Numbered from the stretch's first letter, positions 1 through 9,139 are shown. The stretch: DNA of 57,369 bases from UBA1858 sp045105615 (GCA_045105615.1 JBGCDS010000005.1:1-57369); one strand, 5' to 3'. Numbers and translations: made by a program. The notes: generated by a model from the sequence alone, not told the origin.

Positions 1-268
1 GATCCGAGGATGTCCAATAAGATTTATCTACAGCCAAATCATTTAGGGCCATATTTTGGGGCACAATAATTAACAAATATTACTTATTCTCATATAAAAC
101 ATAGGCTTATGATGTTACTCAAGTAGCTACCGCCTCCACCATACCGAAATTTTATAGAGATACGTTTAGAGTCATAACTCATTGCCCTCAACCCTCGTTC
201 CATAATCAACAAGTAGTTATAGATTCAATCCTGTAGATAGGAAAACAATTGAATGAAATACTACCGGT
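1..268. other. Window edge, no clear gene
   Basis: I see no gene start here. Forward frame 1 is open from base 1 to a TAA at 67-69 (about 22 codons, ending G-A-Q), so it could be the 3' end of a plus-strand gene that begins outside the window, but it is too short to assign. The rest is AT-rich and holds only the region downstream of the APC permease, which ends at 269 on the minus strand. I found no convincing intrinsic terminator. Confidence 0.3.
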
Positions 269-1528
269 TCAACATAACCCAAAGCACATGGTATTTAACA
301 AAAATAGCCCACTAATTAAACCCATTATTTCAATCAAGACAAAACCAATACTGACAAAGAAGCCTGTGATCGGTATCCACAATGGAAATATTTTCACACC
401 CTCTACTTCTGGATCAAGTCGTTTAATTTTCCATAACGCAAGGTTCACCAGTGAAAAAATGGTCAACATTATTAATGAGGTTGCTTCTGCCAGCGAACCG
501 AGCCTACCAATGAGCGCAAGTACTAAACAAATAATAGTAACCACAATGGTTGCAATCAGAGGTGTTTGTGTGTGCTGATATATATTGCTTAATACTGTGG
601 GTAACTGTCCACGTGAACTTAGTCCGTACAATACCCTAGAGGCCATGATCATTTGAATCAATGCACCATTGATAATAGCGAACATGCCAATAATGCTGAT
701 GACGAATGCTTTCTCTCCCGTATGGAATTCATAAATTAGTGCAAGAGGTGTTTCGCTGTTCGCAAGCTCTGTAGGTGTTAGAGACGATAGTGCTGTAATC
801 ATTAACAACATATACAAAAGTGTAGTGATGCCAAGTGTAAGTAAAATCGCAAGGGGAAGATTACGTTTTACATTTTTAACTTCTTCAGCTACATCGACCA
901 TATCCTCAAATCCAATAAAGGCGTAAAAAGCGAGAATTGATCCAAAGTAAATACCACTCCAACTAGTGATATCAGCAGACGGGATCATTTCAGTCCACTT
1001 GCTGGATAAAGAGGACAGACCTTCACTGCTGACTGCAATTATCAATACTATTCCGCCGATTTCAATGATGGTAATTAAACTGGCAATAGTAACTGACTCG
1101 GCAATTCCCCATATGGCAATACCGCCAAGCAGTATAGTTATCAGCACAATTGCCATAATGCGTTCTATAATTATGAATTGGTTTAAATAACCAACGAAGC
1201 CGTTGACCAATGCTGCGGCTGACACCAGGCCTGCTAAGACAACAAGAAGGCCAACAAAAGTGGAAAAGCGTTCTGAACCGAAACTTTGTTTCACATACAA
1301 TGAAGCACCAGCAGCGCGAGGATAACGTCCGCATAATTCTGCAAATGATATTGCAGTGAATCCTGCTGTTATGGATGCGATAAGAAAAGAAATCGGGGCA
1401 AAATACCCAGCAATGCTGGCGACTTCGCCAACTAAAGCATAAATACCCGCACCGATAGTTGTACCGAGCCCATAAAGTACGATCATGGGTAATGATAAAG
1501 TTCGCCTTAGTTTGACCTGCTTAGTCAT
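269..1528 (-). CDS. APC-family amino acid permease
   Basis: Inner-membrane amino acid/amine transporter of the APC superfamily (LeuT-like fold), probably moving an amino acid with a cation. The N-terminus carries the family signature in TM1: G-L-G-T-T-I-G-A-G-I-Y at residues 21-31, the glycine-rich unwound segment that binds the substrate amino and carboxyl groups. About 12 hydrophobic segments follow, and F-Y-A-F-I-G-F-E-D in the middle matches the TM6 motif of this family. At 419 residues it is slightly shorter than the usual 430-480. The ATG at 1528 sits directly before the conserved TM1 region. It is monocistronic as far as can be seen. The substrate cannot be read from sequence. Confidence 0.85.
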   Translation of the reverse strand: MTKQVKLRRTLSLPMIVLYGLGTTIGAGIYALVGEVASIAGYFAPISFLIASITAGFTAISFAELCGRYPRAAGASLYVKQSFGSERFSTFVGLLVVLAGLVSAAALVNGFVGYLNQFIIIERIMAIVLITILLGGIAIWGIAESVTIASLITIIEIGGIVLIIAVSSEGLSSLSSKWTEMIPSADITSWSGIYFGSILAFYAFIGFEDMVDVAEEVKNVKRNLPLAILLTLGITTLLYMLLMITALSSLTPTELANSETPLALIYEFHTGEKAFVISIIGMFAIINGALIQMIMASRVLYGLSSRGQLPTVLSNIYQHTQTPLIATIVVTIICLVLALIGRLGSLAEATSLIMLTIFSLVNLALWKIKRLDPEVEGVKIFPLWIPITGFFVSIGFVLIEIMGLISGLFLLNTMCFGLC

Positions 1529-1653
1529 GGATAAAGTATTTTGTAATAATATAATTAGAGGCGGATTTAGACTCTGGTTAATATATAGTTCATACGAATA
1601 TAAGCAGTCTACCGAAGAGGATAAATTTTGGCTTTCGGCGCAATAGCAGAGAT

Positions 1654-2829
1654 TTAATCACTGATTGAGTTTGTGATCGATCTATATAGCGCCTGCTCCC
1701 ATGCCGAATCCATTTGGTCATATGCGATGGGCCGCGCACTATGATGTGCAATCACAACCTTTTCCTTGCGGTTGATGTATATGCCTTGGCCAAAGATACC
1801 CGTAGCCCTGAAAGCACCTTTTTCCATCAACCACCAGAAATAACCATATCCTCTGTAGCCTCTTGATGGCGCGAGCGAATTTTTCATCCATCCTTGTGGC
1901 AACACATTTGTTCCATCTGCAAGACGGCCTTCGGCTAATGCAAATAACCCGATGCGACCGTAATCTCGTAACGTCGCGTTGATACAGCATCCACCAAATT
2001 CACCACCTCCGTCTTCAGTAAGATTCCAAGAACCATCAGACTCCATTCCAAAGGGCTGCCAAATCTTTTCTGAAAGATAGGTTGATAGGTTATTACCAAT
2101 AGCAGACCGGAGCAGTATCCCAGCAAGATTTGTCTCTGCAGTGTTATAGTTAAATCTTTCACCCGGATTAGCATTGCGCGCTTTACGTTGCAAGAAATTA
2201 TATAGGTCATCATCTTTCCAAGAGACTCTGGCGACATCAGATTGCGGGTCAGCGTAGTCTTCGTTCCATTGCACACCTGAAGCCATCTGCAAAAGATTAG
2301 CGATCGATGACTGGTTGTAGGGCGATCCTTTTAAGCGCGGCAGATAATTTGTCACTTTCTCGTGAACACTTTTTATATAGCCATCCTGAATTGCTGCACC
2401 AATGAGCATTGAAACCACGGACTTGGCAACAGAAAAAGAAATCCACTTGCTGTTTTCGGTGTTGCCTAATCCATATCTTTCATAAAGAATCTTGCCATCC
2501 TTGATTACTAGTAACCCGGTGACACTCTGCCTTGCGAAATACTCATTGACGGTCATAGAAGCACCGTTGATTTTTACATCAACATCACCCAGATCGACCT
2601 TTGCATAGGGTAGTGAATGCACTGTATCACCAGCATTAATCTTCCTAGTCCAGAATATCTTCTCAGAATTACGGAAGCCGGCAACCTGTTCTTCAGGTGT
2701 CCAGAAAAGTACATCATGAGGTGAGCCAATATGCTTATGGTCCTCTGCAGGATCAATGTAAGGTGCATCTGCATTGGCTATAAAACTAAAGAAAAGGGTT
2801 AAGATTAAAGCTTTGCATTTAGTTTTCAT
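1654..2829 (-). CDS. Secreted serine hydrolase (beta-lactamase/class C family)
   Basis: Penicillin-binding-protein-like serine hydrolase (EstB/class C beta-lactamase clan), probably an esterase or peptidase and not a resistance enzyme. The frame is open to 2871, but the start at 2829 gives a clean signal peptide (M-K-T-K-C then a hydrophobic core ending A-N-A-D-A), so the protein is about 391 residues and periplasmic. The nucleophile motif S-x-x-K appears as S-V-A-K and the second motif Y-x-N as Y-N-T-A-E-T-N. The third motif (KTG in classical enzymes) is replaced by H-H-S-A-R near the C-terminus, as in many esterase-like members. Substrate unknown; no beta-lactam regulator lies nearby. Confidence 0.82.
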   Translation of the reverse strand: MKTKCKALILTLFFSFIANADAPYIDPAEDHKHIGSPHDVLFWTPEEQVAGFRNSEKIFWTRKINAGDTVHSLPYAKVDLGDVDVKINGASMTVNEYFARQSVTGLLVIKDGKILYERYGLGNTENSKWISFSVAKSVVSMLIGAAIQDGYIKSVHEKVTNYLPRLKGSPYNQSSIANLLQMASGVQWNEDYADPQSDVARVSWKDDDLYNFLQRKARNANPGERFNYNTAETNLAGILLRSAIGNNLSTYLSEKIWQPFGMESDGSWNLTEDGGGEFGGCCINATLRDYGRIGLFALAEGRLADGTNVLPQGWMKNSLAPSRGYRGYGYFWWLMEKGAFRATGIFGQGIYINRKEKVVIAHHSARPIAYDQMDSAWEQALYRSITNSISD

Positions 2830-2877
2830 GTCAACACAAGTCCTCTTTCTGCACATTAGTGTTCTGAACAAATATTA

Positions 2878-3066
2878 TCATTTATCACTCAGGCTCATTT
2901 TCTTTATACTTTGATGGTATACCGAAATATACCAGAATATCCAGACTCCGATACCACCACAAAAACTACAAAACAATGCCTGTAGCAGCAGATCAAAACT
3001 TGAATCATGGCCGCATAGCTTGAAACCATAGATAAATATAAAGTTTGGAATAATCACAGCTATCAA
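2878..3066 (-). pseudogene. Small membrane protein, probably frameshifted
   Basis: The reading frame from a TTG at 3066 encodes 62 residues with two hydrophobic segments (around 1-15 and 25-50) and a polar tail. It does not look complete: the same frame stays open upstream to a TAG at 3121-3123 and reads plausibly (F-R-H-Y-A-L-S-K-F-N-Q-R-S-F-V-W-Y) without any ATG. An ATG in a neighbouring frame just upstream (at 3138) would give M-R-F-N-L-D-I before running out of frame. A single-base shift near 3120 would join the two into one protein of about 86 residues. I read it as a frameshifted gene or a sequencing error. Family not recognised. Confidence 0.4.
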
Positions 3067-3285
3067 ATACCAAACAAAGCTTCGCTGATTAAACTTGCTT
3101 AAAGCGTAATGTCTGAATATCTAGATTGAATCTCATCTATTGCACAAACAAAAAACGTGATCAAGGAAACAACTAAAATAGAACTTAAACTTGCTATCGA
3201 CAGATACTTAATATTTTTTGACAGCCAGCAGTTACAAAGCAATTATTCACGTTCAGCTTTCGGTTCACTAGCAAACATTTAATGA

Positions 3286-4053
3286 TTACCCTATTTCCTT
3301 TGGTTTATAGAAATCAATCGCATTTTTATATAAAACATTAATTGCCTGTTCTGGTTCTAAGATATCTACAACAAGAGCATAATCATTATCGCTGAATGGT
3401 CTTAAGGCGCGTGTAGAAGGAAGATCCGTTCCAAACATTAATGATTTTGGATTAGCAGAATACAGTTCACTGATGACACTCCTTATATCAAAGTCTACTC
3501 GACCAAACCCTGTAGCCTTTATGTGCACACCACTTTCAGCAAGTTTTATCAGTGTGCTAAAACCTACTTTTGAAAGACCGAGGTGGTCAATGCTAACGGC
3601 AGGTAAATCCACCAATATACGATAAAGATCAGCCAGTTCCTTAGAGTCTACATACAACTCTACATGCCATCCTACAATTTCATAAACACGTTTTGCCATG
3701 CTTTTGAGATATTTCTGTCTTTCAGATCCTCCGCGTTTGAGATTAAACCTAACAGCACGAACACCTGCATCATTTAGTGTAAGCAGCTCTTCATCTGTAA
3801 CAGTTTCTGGTAACTGAGTTACGCCTACAAAGGATGAGCCGAGTTTGTTTAATGAATCAATCAAATAAGACTGGTCAAATGCTTGAAAAGAGCCAGACAC
3901 TACAACGCCACCACAGAGTGTGTAGCCATTCATACGATTCAAATAATCTGCACATGTGAATGCATCTGGCAGATAACCATGATTGGATTCAAGTGGAAAT
4001 CGGTTATCGATAATATGTAGATGTGCATCAAAAAGTTTTAAATTCTGATTCAA
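3286..4053 (-). CDS. Amidohydrolase-2 family metal-dependent hydrolase
   Basis: TIM-barrel hydrolase of the amidohydrolase-2 (COG3618-like) family; members hydrolyse lactones or decarboxylate acids at a metal centre. The metal-binding D-A-H-L-H motif lies next to the N-terminus, followed by V-S-I-D-H-L-G in the second half and the C-terminal M-F-G-T-D-L-P-S catalytic aspartate region. The frame is open to 4083, but a TTG at 4053 has an AAAGG ribosome site 8 bases upstream, so I prefer that start (255 residues). It is short for the family (270-300). Flanks give no pathway context. Confidence 0.7.
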   Translation of the reverse strand: MNQNLKLFDAHLHIIDNRFPLESNHGYLPDAFTCADYLNRMNGYTLCGGVVVSGSFQAFDQSYLIDSLNKLGSSFVGVTQLPETVTDEELLTLNDAGVRAVRFNLKRGGSERQKYLKSMAKRVYEIVGWHVELYVDSKELADLYRILVDLPAVSIDHLGLSKVGFSTLIKLAESGVHIKATGFGRVDFDIRSVISELYSANPKSLMFGTDLPSTRALRPFSDNDYALVVDILEPEQAINVLYKNAIDFYKPKEIG

Positions 4054-4291
4054 TAAAAACACCTTTTTAGATCTATTTAGCAACCTAAAAGCTATTGGGA
4101 CGACTTGTTCACCAATCTATCAAATTTATTAAATGTTTCTTATGTACGCAATGGGTCATTAGCGGTCATTTACTAGCAAGCGACCAGACTAATCTTATAT
4201 TCTCAGATAGAAATTAGCGTCATTTATAAGTATTCATCCAAATACTACTTAAAACATAGTTAACTTGGGAGCACTTTATAATTCGTTGGTC

Positions 4292-4789
4292 CTATTTTCT
4301 AAAGTCTTTATTGAAAGATGTTTCATAAGCAGAAAAACCCATACCCGTTTCAGAAAAATAATGCACGTCATTAGCACTGAGTGCTACTCTTAAAGTAGTA
4401 CTTGAATCGGCCGGTACTGAAAATTCAGTGAACCATTGTTTGTTAGTAGCATCGCTTGCTGTTAATTCAAAAGGACCACTTTCATGACCATTACTTGTAA
4501 CGAAACCAACAGTGGCTTGTTGCAGTGAATTATTGGCATTTAGTAACAGGGTTTGCTTGCCATCAAATGTTGCAATTGTGATGGTTGACTTGAAGTTACC
4601 ATTTTCCAAGTCGCAAGCGCCGCTACTAAAACGGCAATTAGATTTTGCGATTAACTTATAAGCCTGCCCTTCAACGGCTTTTCTTGGTTGCTCTTTGACT
4701 GCCAAATCAACTAAATAATAACTCGCGATTGCTAATATAGGCGCAACAATTATTGCAGTTACCACGTGTTTGTTTTTAAAAAAACTCAT
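4292..4789 (-). CDS. Membrane-anchored protein of unknown function
   Basis: 165 residues: a short basic N-terminus, one membrane segment (about residues 10-28, V-V-T-A-I-I-V-A-P-I-L-A-I) and a periplasmic beta-rich domain of about 130 residues. Two cysteines in the C-R-F-S-S-G-A-C spacing could form a disulphide in the periplasm. Similar small anchored proteins often lie beside DUF4212/VC_2705-type symporters, and this one lies directly downstream of that pair, but an intrinsic terminator at 4825-4860 separates them, so it may be expressed separately. No catalytic motif seen; function unknown. Confidence 0.65.
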   Translation of the reverse strand: MSFFKNKHVVTAIIVAPILAIASYYLVDLAVKEQPRKAVEGQAYKLIAKSNCRFSSGACDLENGNFKSTITIATFDGKQTLLLNANNSLQQATVGFVTSNGHESGPFELTASDATNKQWFTEFSVPADSSTTLRVALSANDVHYFSETGMGFSAYETSFNKDFRK

Positions 4790-4824
4790 TTAGGTGCAGT
4801 CTATATTTTTATTTTACTAAATTT

Positions 4825-4860
4825 AAAAAACGTACCCTCCATTTTCATAGGAAGGTACGC
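4825..4860 (-). terminator. Intrinsic terminator after the symporter gene
   Basis: Read on the minus strand, a 10-bp stem (CGTACCTTCC / GGAGGGTACG, one wobble) with a 9-10 base loop is followed by six T residues. It lies about 50 bases after the stop of the symporter gene. Confidence 0.75.
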
Positions 4861-4911
4861 GAATTTATAATCTCTGCAGCCTAGAGATTATTACACTCTT
4901 TAAATGCTTCA

Positions 4912-6666
4912 TTAGCTATCTGGCCTATTAATAAGTGATACAGCAGGGCCTACTCCGTGCGGAGCACGAATGTAGTCCACTAAGTCTTTCACTTTTTGCG
5001 GAGGTTCGGCAGTTAGCTTGCACACTACAATTGCAACAATGAAGTTAACTACAGCACCAATCGCACCAAAGGCATTGGGCTCAATACCTAAGAACCAGTT
5101 CGGACTCATATCACCCAAGAAAGCAGTACTCTGAATAAACATAATACCTTTGTGTTGGAACACATAAAACAATGTAACCCCAATGCCAGACAACATACCG
5201 GTAACGGCACCCGCTGTGTTCATACGCTTATAGAAAATACCAAGCATTATCGCCGGAAAGATGGACGATGCCGCAAGCCCGAAGGCTAACGCCACCGTCC
5301 CGGCGGCAAAGTCTGGTGGATTAAAGCCTAAATAACCAGCCAATAGCACGGTAAAGCCCATCGCTATACGTGAAGCTCTAAGTTCAGCTTTTTCGGAAAT
5401 ACTGGGTCGAAAGAGACCTTTGAGTAAGTCGTGAGATATTGCAGATGAAATAGCAAGTAATAAGCCTGCAGCAGTTGACAAAGCTGCCGCCAAACCACCA
5501 GCTGCTACTAAGGCGATCACCCAATTTGGCAGGCCAGCAATTTCAGGATTTGCCAACACTAAAATATCGTTATCGATTCTCACCATTTCATTGCTGTCTT
5601 TATCAGCGCTGTATTGGATTTTACCATCACCATTTTTATCTTCGAATTTCAACAGACCCGTTGTTTCCCAGTTTTTAAACCATTGTGGGCGCTGATCATA
5701 ATGCAAGTAATTACCTGGTGTTGGTTCGATAGTGCTCATCAGATTTAATCGTGCCATGCCTGCAACCGCTGGAGCCGTTGTGTATAAGATGGCAATAAAT
5801 ACCAAGGCCCAACCCGCAGATTTACGCGCATCTTTAACGCTTGGAACTGTAAAGAAACGAATTATTACGTGTGGTAAACCTGCGGTACCAATCATTAATG
5901 ACATGGTGTACACGAACATGTTCAGAGTACTACCTCTGGTGGAGGTTGTGTACTCAGCAAATCCGAGTTCAGTCACCACCTGATTAAGCTTATCAAGCAC
6001 ATAAGTTCCATCAAATAGAAGAGTACTACCTAAACCTAACTGGGGAATCGGATTACCGGTTAACGACAATGAAATAAAAATAGCTGGAATGGTATACGCG
6101 AAAATCAACACAACATACTGTGCAATTTGTGTATAGGTAATGCCCTTCATTCCACCCAATACAGCATAGAAAAAGACGACGAGCATACCAGCGGTTAAAC
6201 CAAATTCGTAAGAGGTTTCAAGAAAACGACTAAAGGCCACACCAATGCCTTTCATCTGACCGATAACATAGGTAACCGACGCCAATATCAAACAAATCAC
6301 CGCAACTACTTTGGCAGTGTTGGAATAATATCGATCACCAATAAACTCTGGCACAGTAAATTTACCAAACTTACGCAAGTAAGGCGCGAGACACATCGCC
6401 AGCAATACGTATCCGCCAGTCCAACCCAGTAAAAATACTGAGCCACCGTAGCCTTGATAAGAGAAACCAATCAGGCCAGCCATAGAGATAAATGATGCAG
6501 CAGACATCCAATCAGCACCGGTCGCCATTCCGTTTGCTATTGGATGTACGCCACCTCCAGCAACATAGAATTCTTTAGTTGTACCTGCACGTGCCCATAT
6601 GGCAATGCCGATATAAAGCGAGAAGGTAAGACCAACAACAATATAAGTTAAGGTTTGGAGATCCAT
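4912..6666 (-). CDS. Sodium:solute symporter, VC_2705 / ActP-like subfamily
   Basis: Na+-coupled solute symporter of the SSS family (LeuT fold, 13 or more membrane segments), 584 residues, in the inner membrane. The N-terminal F-Y-V-A-G-G-G-V and M-A-T-G-A-D-W-M-S-A-A-S-F signature, and A-G-G-L-A-A-A-L-S-T-A-A-G-L-L-L after the large loop, are typical of the acetate permease ActP/VC_2705 group. A hydrophilic insertion around residues 325-370 (D-K-N-G-D-G-K-I-Q) resembles an EF-hand-like Ca2+ loop. It begins 2 bases after the DUF4212 gene, the standard two-gene unit of this subfamily, so the pair is co-transcribed. A small organic acid such as acetate is the likely substrate (inference). Confidence 0.9.
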   Translation of the reverse strand: MDLQTLTYIVVGLTFSLYIGIAIWARAGTTKEFYVAGGGVHPIANGMATGADWMSAASFISMAGLIGFSYQGYGGSVFLLGWTGGYVLLAMCLAPYLRKFGKFTVPEFIGDRYYSNTAKVVAVICLILASVTYVIGQMKGIGVAFSRFLETSYEFGLTAGMLVVFFYAVLGGMKGITYTQIAQYVVLIFAYTIPAIFISLSLTGNPIPQLGLGSTLLFDGTYVLDKLNQVVTELGFAEYTTSTRGSTLNMFVYTMSLMIGTAGLPHVIIRFFTVPSVKDARKSAGWALVFIAILYTTAPAVAGMARLNLMSTIEPTPGNYLHYDQRPQWFKNWETTGLLKFEDKNGDGKIQYSADKDSNEMVRIDNDILVLANPEIAGLPNWVIALVAAGGLAAALSTAAGLLLAISSAISHDLLKGLFRPSISEKAELRASRIAMGFTVLLAGYLGFNPPDFAAGTVALAFGLAASSIFPAIMLGIFYKRMNTAGAVTGMLSGIGVTLFYVFQHKGIMFIQSTAFLGDMSPNWFLGIEPNAFGAIGAVVNFIVAIVVCKLTAEPPQKVKDLVDYIRAPHGVGPAVSLINRPDS

Positions 6667-6668
6667 AA

Positions 6669-6923
6669 TTACTCACTCTCCTTGCCAAACTTTTCATCAA
6701 GGTCACTCATTTTTTTTGCGTAATAAAAAATTATTACGACAAATAAATAAATCGATCCTTGCTGAGCAATCCAAAAGCCCAATGGATAACCACCTAAGCT
6801 AATTTGGTTTAACGTATCAACAAATATAATGCCACCCAAGAATGGTACCGCAAACCAAACCACCAAGAGTTTAATTATCAAACTTACATTAGCTTTCCAG
6901 TAAGCCTCAGCATTGTTCTTCAT
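6669..6923 (-). CDS. DUF4212 small subunit of the sodium:solute symporter
   Basis: 84 residues with two membrane segments and a conserved pattern for the family: A-Y-W-K-A-N near the N-terminus, a first TM, then F-W-I-A-Q-Q-G-S between the segments, and a charged cytoplasmic tail. DUF4212 proteins are found almost only immediately upstream of VC_2705-type symporters, as here (2-base gap), and are thought to be an accessory subunit, much as YjcH partners ActP. A GAGAGG ribosome site precedes the ATG at 6923. Confidence 0.88.
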   Translation of the reverse strand: MKNNAEAYWKANVSLIIKLLVVWFAVPFLGGIIFVDTLNQISLGGYPLGFWIAQQGSIYLFVVIIFYYAKKMSDLDEKFGKESE

Positions 6924-7035
6924 GGCAGCCTCTCTATCTCATTATTTCAGAAACTCGAGTCTACGCTCTTAATTAGTTAGGAAAAAGAGATCAAAACCGT
7001 TTTATACTAAGATTTTTTATCAAATTAGGGAAATT

Positions 7036-7902
7036 TTATTTTATCTCAGACAAAAGATCAGGATTCGTAACAAGATTTCTTACGCCATGCGCATGATCTT
7101 CATTGAATACATTTCCTTCGCACCACTTCCCTACTGAATTGATATCAACTTTAGCCACTTTACTGCGAACGCTCCAAGTCACTTGGAAAGGTGAGCCCTG
7201 CTCATTATAACTTGGTCCCGTTGTCGAACCAGCATATTGAATTGGGGTTCCCGTATCATGAGGAATATTTAATGCTTGATGAAAACCGTCTTTTTTACCG
7301 TGTTGGGTGAATGTCATAAAATCACCAGCATTCTTATCATTCACTAAGACATATATTTGAGTTTCTACGCGTAGCTGTGGATTTTTAATCGCATCATTAA
7401 GACATGAGCCTAATGTTGGCCCAGGCTTAACCTGTGCACTTGAATGAACATAATGAACTTCAATGGTATCTCCGGGATAAAGATTACCGTAGTCACTTGG
7501 GCATATCGGCTTGCTAACAGATGCTACTTCTTTCTTGGTTAAGTTACCCGAGTATATAAATCCTGTTTGATAACCATGCCCGTTACCATTGCCGGCATAT
7601 TTAGCAAACTCACCACCTTTGTGTTCTGCATTTTTGTGGAAATGAATATTACATAAATTCATTTGTGAATAGCTCGGTGCAGCATTGAAAGCCACCTGAT
7701 TACTTCCGGATATTGAATCAATATCACGTGGGGATTGAGGACCAAAACCTTTTCCATCTGTATTGGTTGAAAGATTTTGACGCTGCTGATTAATCACACC
7801 ATCTGCAACAGAGTCGTTAGCTATTGATTGCATATCTTTCGCGATGAGATTAAATGGTAGCAACACTGAAGCAAGCAAAGCGGAAGTGATAATGGTTTTC
7901 AT
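7036..7902 (-). CDS. Delta-class carbonic anhydrase, exported
   Basis: Probable zinc enzyme interconverting CO2 and bicarbonate, in the periplasm or outside the cell. Residues 1-21 form a signal peptide. The central region matches the delta-class family first known from diatoms (TWCA1): N-L-C-N-I-H-F-H-K-N-A-E-H-K-G at 82-96 supplies the paired histidines (87 and 89), and H-Y-V-H-S-S-A-Q at 150-157 supplies further histidine ligands. Four cysteines (84, 134, 167 and one near the C-terminus) could form disulphides. It is a single gene downstream of an AT-rich 370-base region. A beta-class enzyme at 55221 is presumably the cytoplasmic counterpart. Confidence 0.83.
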   Translation of the reverse strand: MKTIITSALLASVLLPFNLIAKDMQSIANDSVADGVINQQRQNLSTNTDGKGFGPQSPRDIDSISGSNQVAFNAAPSYSQMNLCNIHFHKNAEHKGGEFAKYAGNGNGHGYQTGFIYSGNLTKKEVASVSKPICPSDYGNLYPGDTIEVHYVHSSAQVKPGPTLGSCLNDAIKNPQLRVETQIYVLVNDKNAGDFMTFTQHGKKDGFHQALNIPHDTGTPIQYAGSTTGPSYNEQGSPFQVTWSVRSKVAKVDINSVGKWCEGNVFNEDHAHGVRNLVTNPDLLSEIK

Positions 7903-8273
7903 AAGTCTTTCCTATCTGTTCATAATGGCAATCAAAGTATCTTACGGATTTTGCCAAATTTTTAAAAAATTCTATAACAAAACAAACAATCCAAAATAGC
8001 TAGCAATATCAAAACTACGACTGATTACCAATAAATCTAGCCAGACAAATTAGGATTTATGCTTGTTATTTTAAGCCTTCAAAAGCCAACGATGGATAAA
8101 TAAACTTCTGATGCGGATTAGTTTTTTAGTTTAGCAGTCTATTTTACTTCATAAGTATTAAAGTATTAAAGATTGTAGACGATATATATAAGAGATAGTT
8201 CTATTTTTGCGAAGTGGTTTAACAAAATAAACCATATACAACGCCTATAACACTAATATTTTGAGCGTCTGCT
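7903..8273. other. Intergenic, divergent promoter region
   Basis: No gene seen. The region separates the divergent carbonic anhydrase gene and the 8274 gene and must hold both promoters. A short tandem repeat lies at 8154-8171 (AGTATTAAAGTATTAAAG, 9-bp period). AT-rich, with no operator that I can name. Confidence 0.4.
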
Positions 8274-8714
8274 ATGAAAAAATCATCCCTTATTTGTTTA
8301 CTTTATGCCCTTACGGCTCTTGATACATTTGCATGCCGAGAGCCGAACATGTCTTATGATGAATTAGCCATGAGCGCTGACGCCGTATATGTTGGAGGAA
8401 TAATGAGCATTGCTATTCCAGACATGCAAAAAGATGATATGAATGTCGATCTGCACTATCCAAATGTCGTTAATAGACAGGATAGAGTTATCAAAATGAA
8501 GGTACATCAAACGCTAAGCGGGGGGGAACAAGAAATGCTCAACGTCACCCTCACCTGGTGTGATGGTAAAAATGCAAAGCTTGGAGAGATGGGAATACTA
8601 TATCAGCTGGAAAATGGTTGGTATTTAAGGCATGACGATTTTGCAATTTCTGAAGCTACTGCTATTTTGACTACTCAGTCATATAAATCTTTTAGCAACA
8701 TTGCTTCACATTAA
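8274..8714 (+). CDS. Exported protein of unknown function
   Basis: 146 residues with an N-terminal signal sequence (M-K-K-S-S-L-I-C-L-L-Y-A-L-T-A) ending near a cysteine, F-A-C-R-E-P-N, which is not a clean lipobox. The mature part contains D-E-L-A-M-S-A-D-A-V-Y-V-G and then a beta-rich region with L-T-W-C-D-G-K; this order recalls secreted proteins in which a hydrophobic 'A-D-x-V-[FY]-V-G' strand precedes a C-rich OB-like domain, but I cannot name the family. It converges on the His-rich gene (gap of about 80 bases). Confidence 0.6.
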   Translation: MKKSSLICLLYALTALDTFACREPNMSYDELAMSADAVYVGGIMSIAIPDMQKDDMNVDLHYPNVVNRQDRVIKMKVHQTLSGGEQEMLNVTLTWCDGKNAKLGEMGILYQLENGWYLRHDDFAISEATAILTTQSYKSFSNIASH

Positions 8715-8797
8715 ATCGATAAAAGAGCATCAATACATCAAAAAAGATCAACCGAATCAGATTCGATTGATCTTACATCACTATAATATTGGGGAAA

Positions 8798-9139
8798 TTA
8801 CGTCGTTAACACTTCAATGGGGCCATGATCATCACAATGGTCTCCATGTACATGATGTAATCTACCGTCAACAATGTAATCAATATGGTCGCCATGTGGC
8901 ACCGCTTCATGTCCACAATCAGGGCCATGAACATGCTCACCACATGCTTGGATTTGTTTACATTCATTAGGATTGATTTTATTCACACCAATTACATGTT
9001 CATCACAATGATCGTCATGCGGATGATGTAAATGTCCATCATATAAATAATCTATATGATCATCATGGCGAATCGCTGTATGACCACAATTTGGTCCATG
9101 GTTGTGCTCAGGATGTGAATGAATTTCACTACATGCCAC
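8798..9139 (-). CDS. His-rich duplicated metal-binding protein
   Basis: 113 residues with no signal peptide, about a quarter of them histidine. It is an internal duplication: two copies of about 45 residues, each with H-x-H-G-P-x-C-G-H, then H-x-D-H-I-D-Y, then D-G-x-L-H-H and D-H-C-D-x-H (copy 1 about residues 10-50, copy 2 about 68-108). The Cys/His spacing suggests several zinc (or nickel/cobalt) sites per copy, so a cytoplasmic metal store or metallochaperone is likely. It lies downstream of a Zur-box-controlled cobW-type gene on the same strand. The start is a GTG at 9139 with AGGAG 6 bases upstream; the nearby ATG is out of frame. Confidence 0.8.
   Translation of the reverse strand: MACSEIHSHPEHNHGPNCGHTAIRHDDHIDYLYDGHLHHPHDDHCDEHVIGVNKINPNECKQIQACGEHVHGPDCGHEAVPHGDHIDYIVDGRLHHVHGDHCDDHGPIEVLTT

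Noticed and set aside
249..1190. Plus-strand frames across the permease gene
   Set aside because: Shadows of the minus-strand APC permease, whose membrane signature is clear.
1654..2829. Beta-lactam resistance gene
   Set aside because: Third motif is H-S-A-R in place of K-T-G and there is no regulator; fits esterase-like hydrolases better.
8701..8970. Plus-strand frame rich in H, Q and G opposite the His-rich gene
   Set aside because: It is the antisense of the duplicated C/H-motif protein; the minus strand has the ribosome site and the internal repeat.
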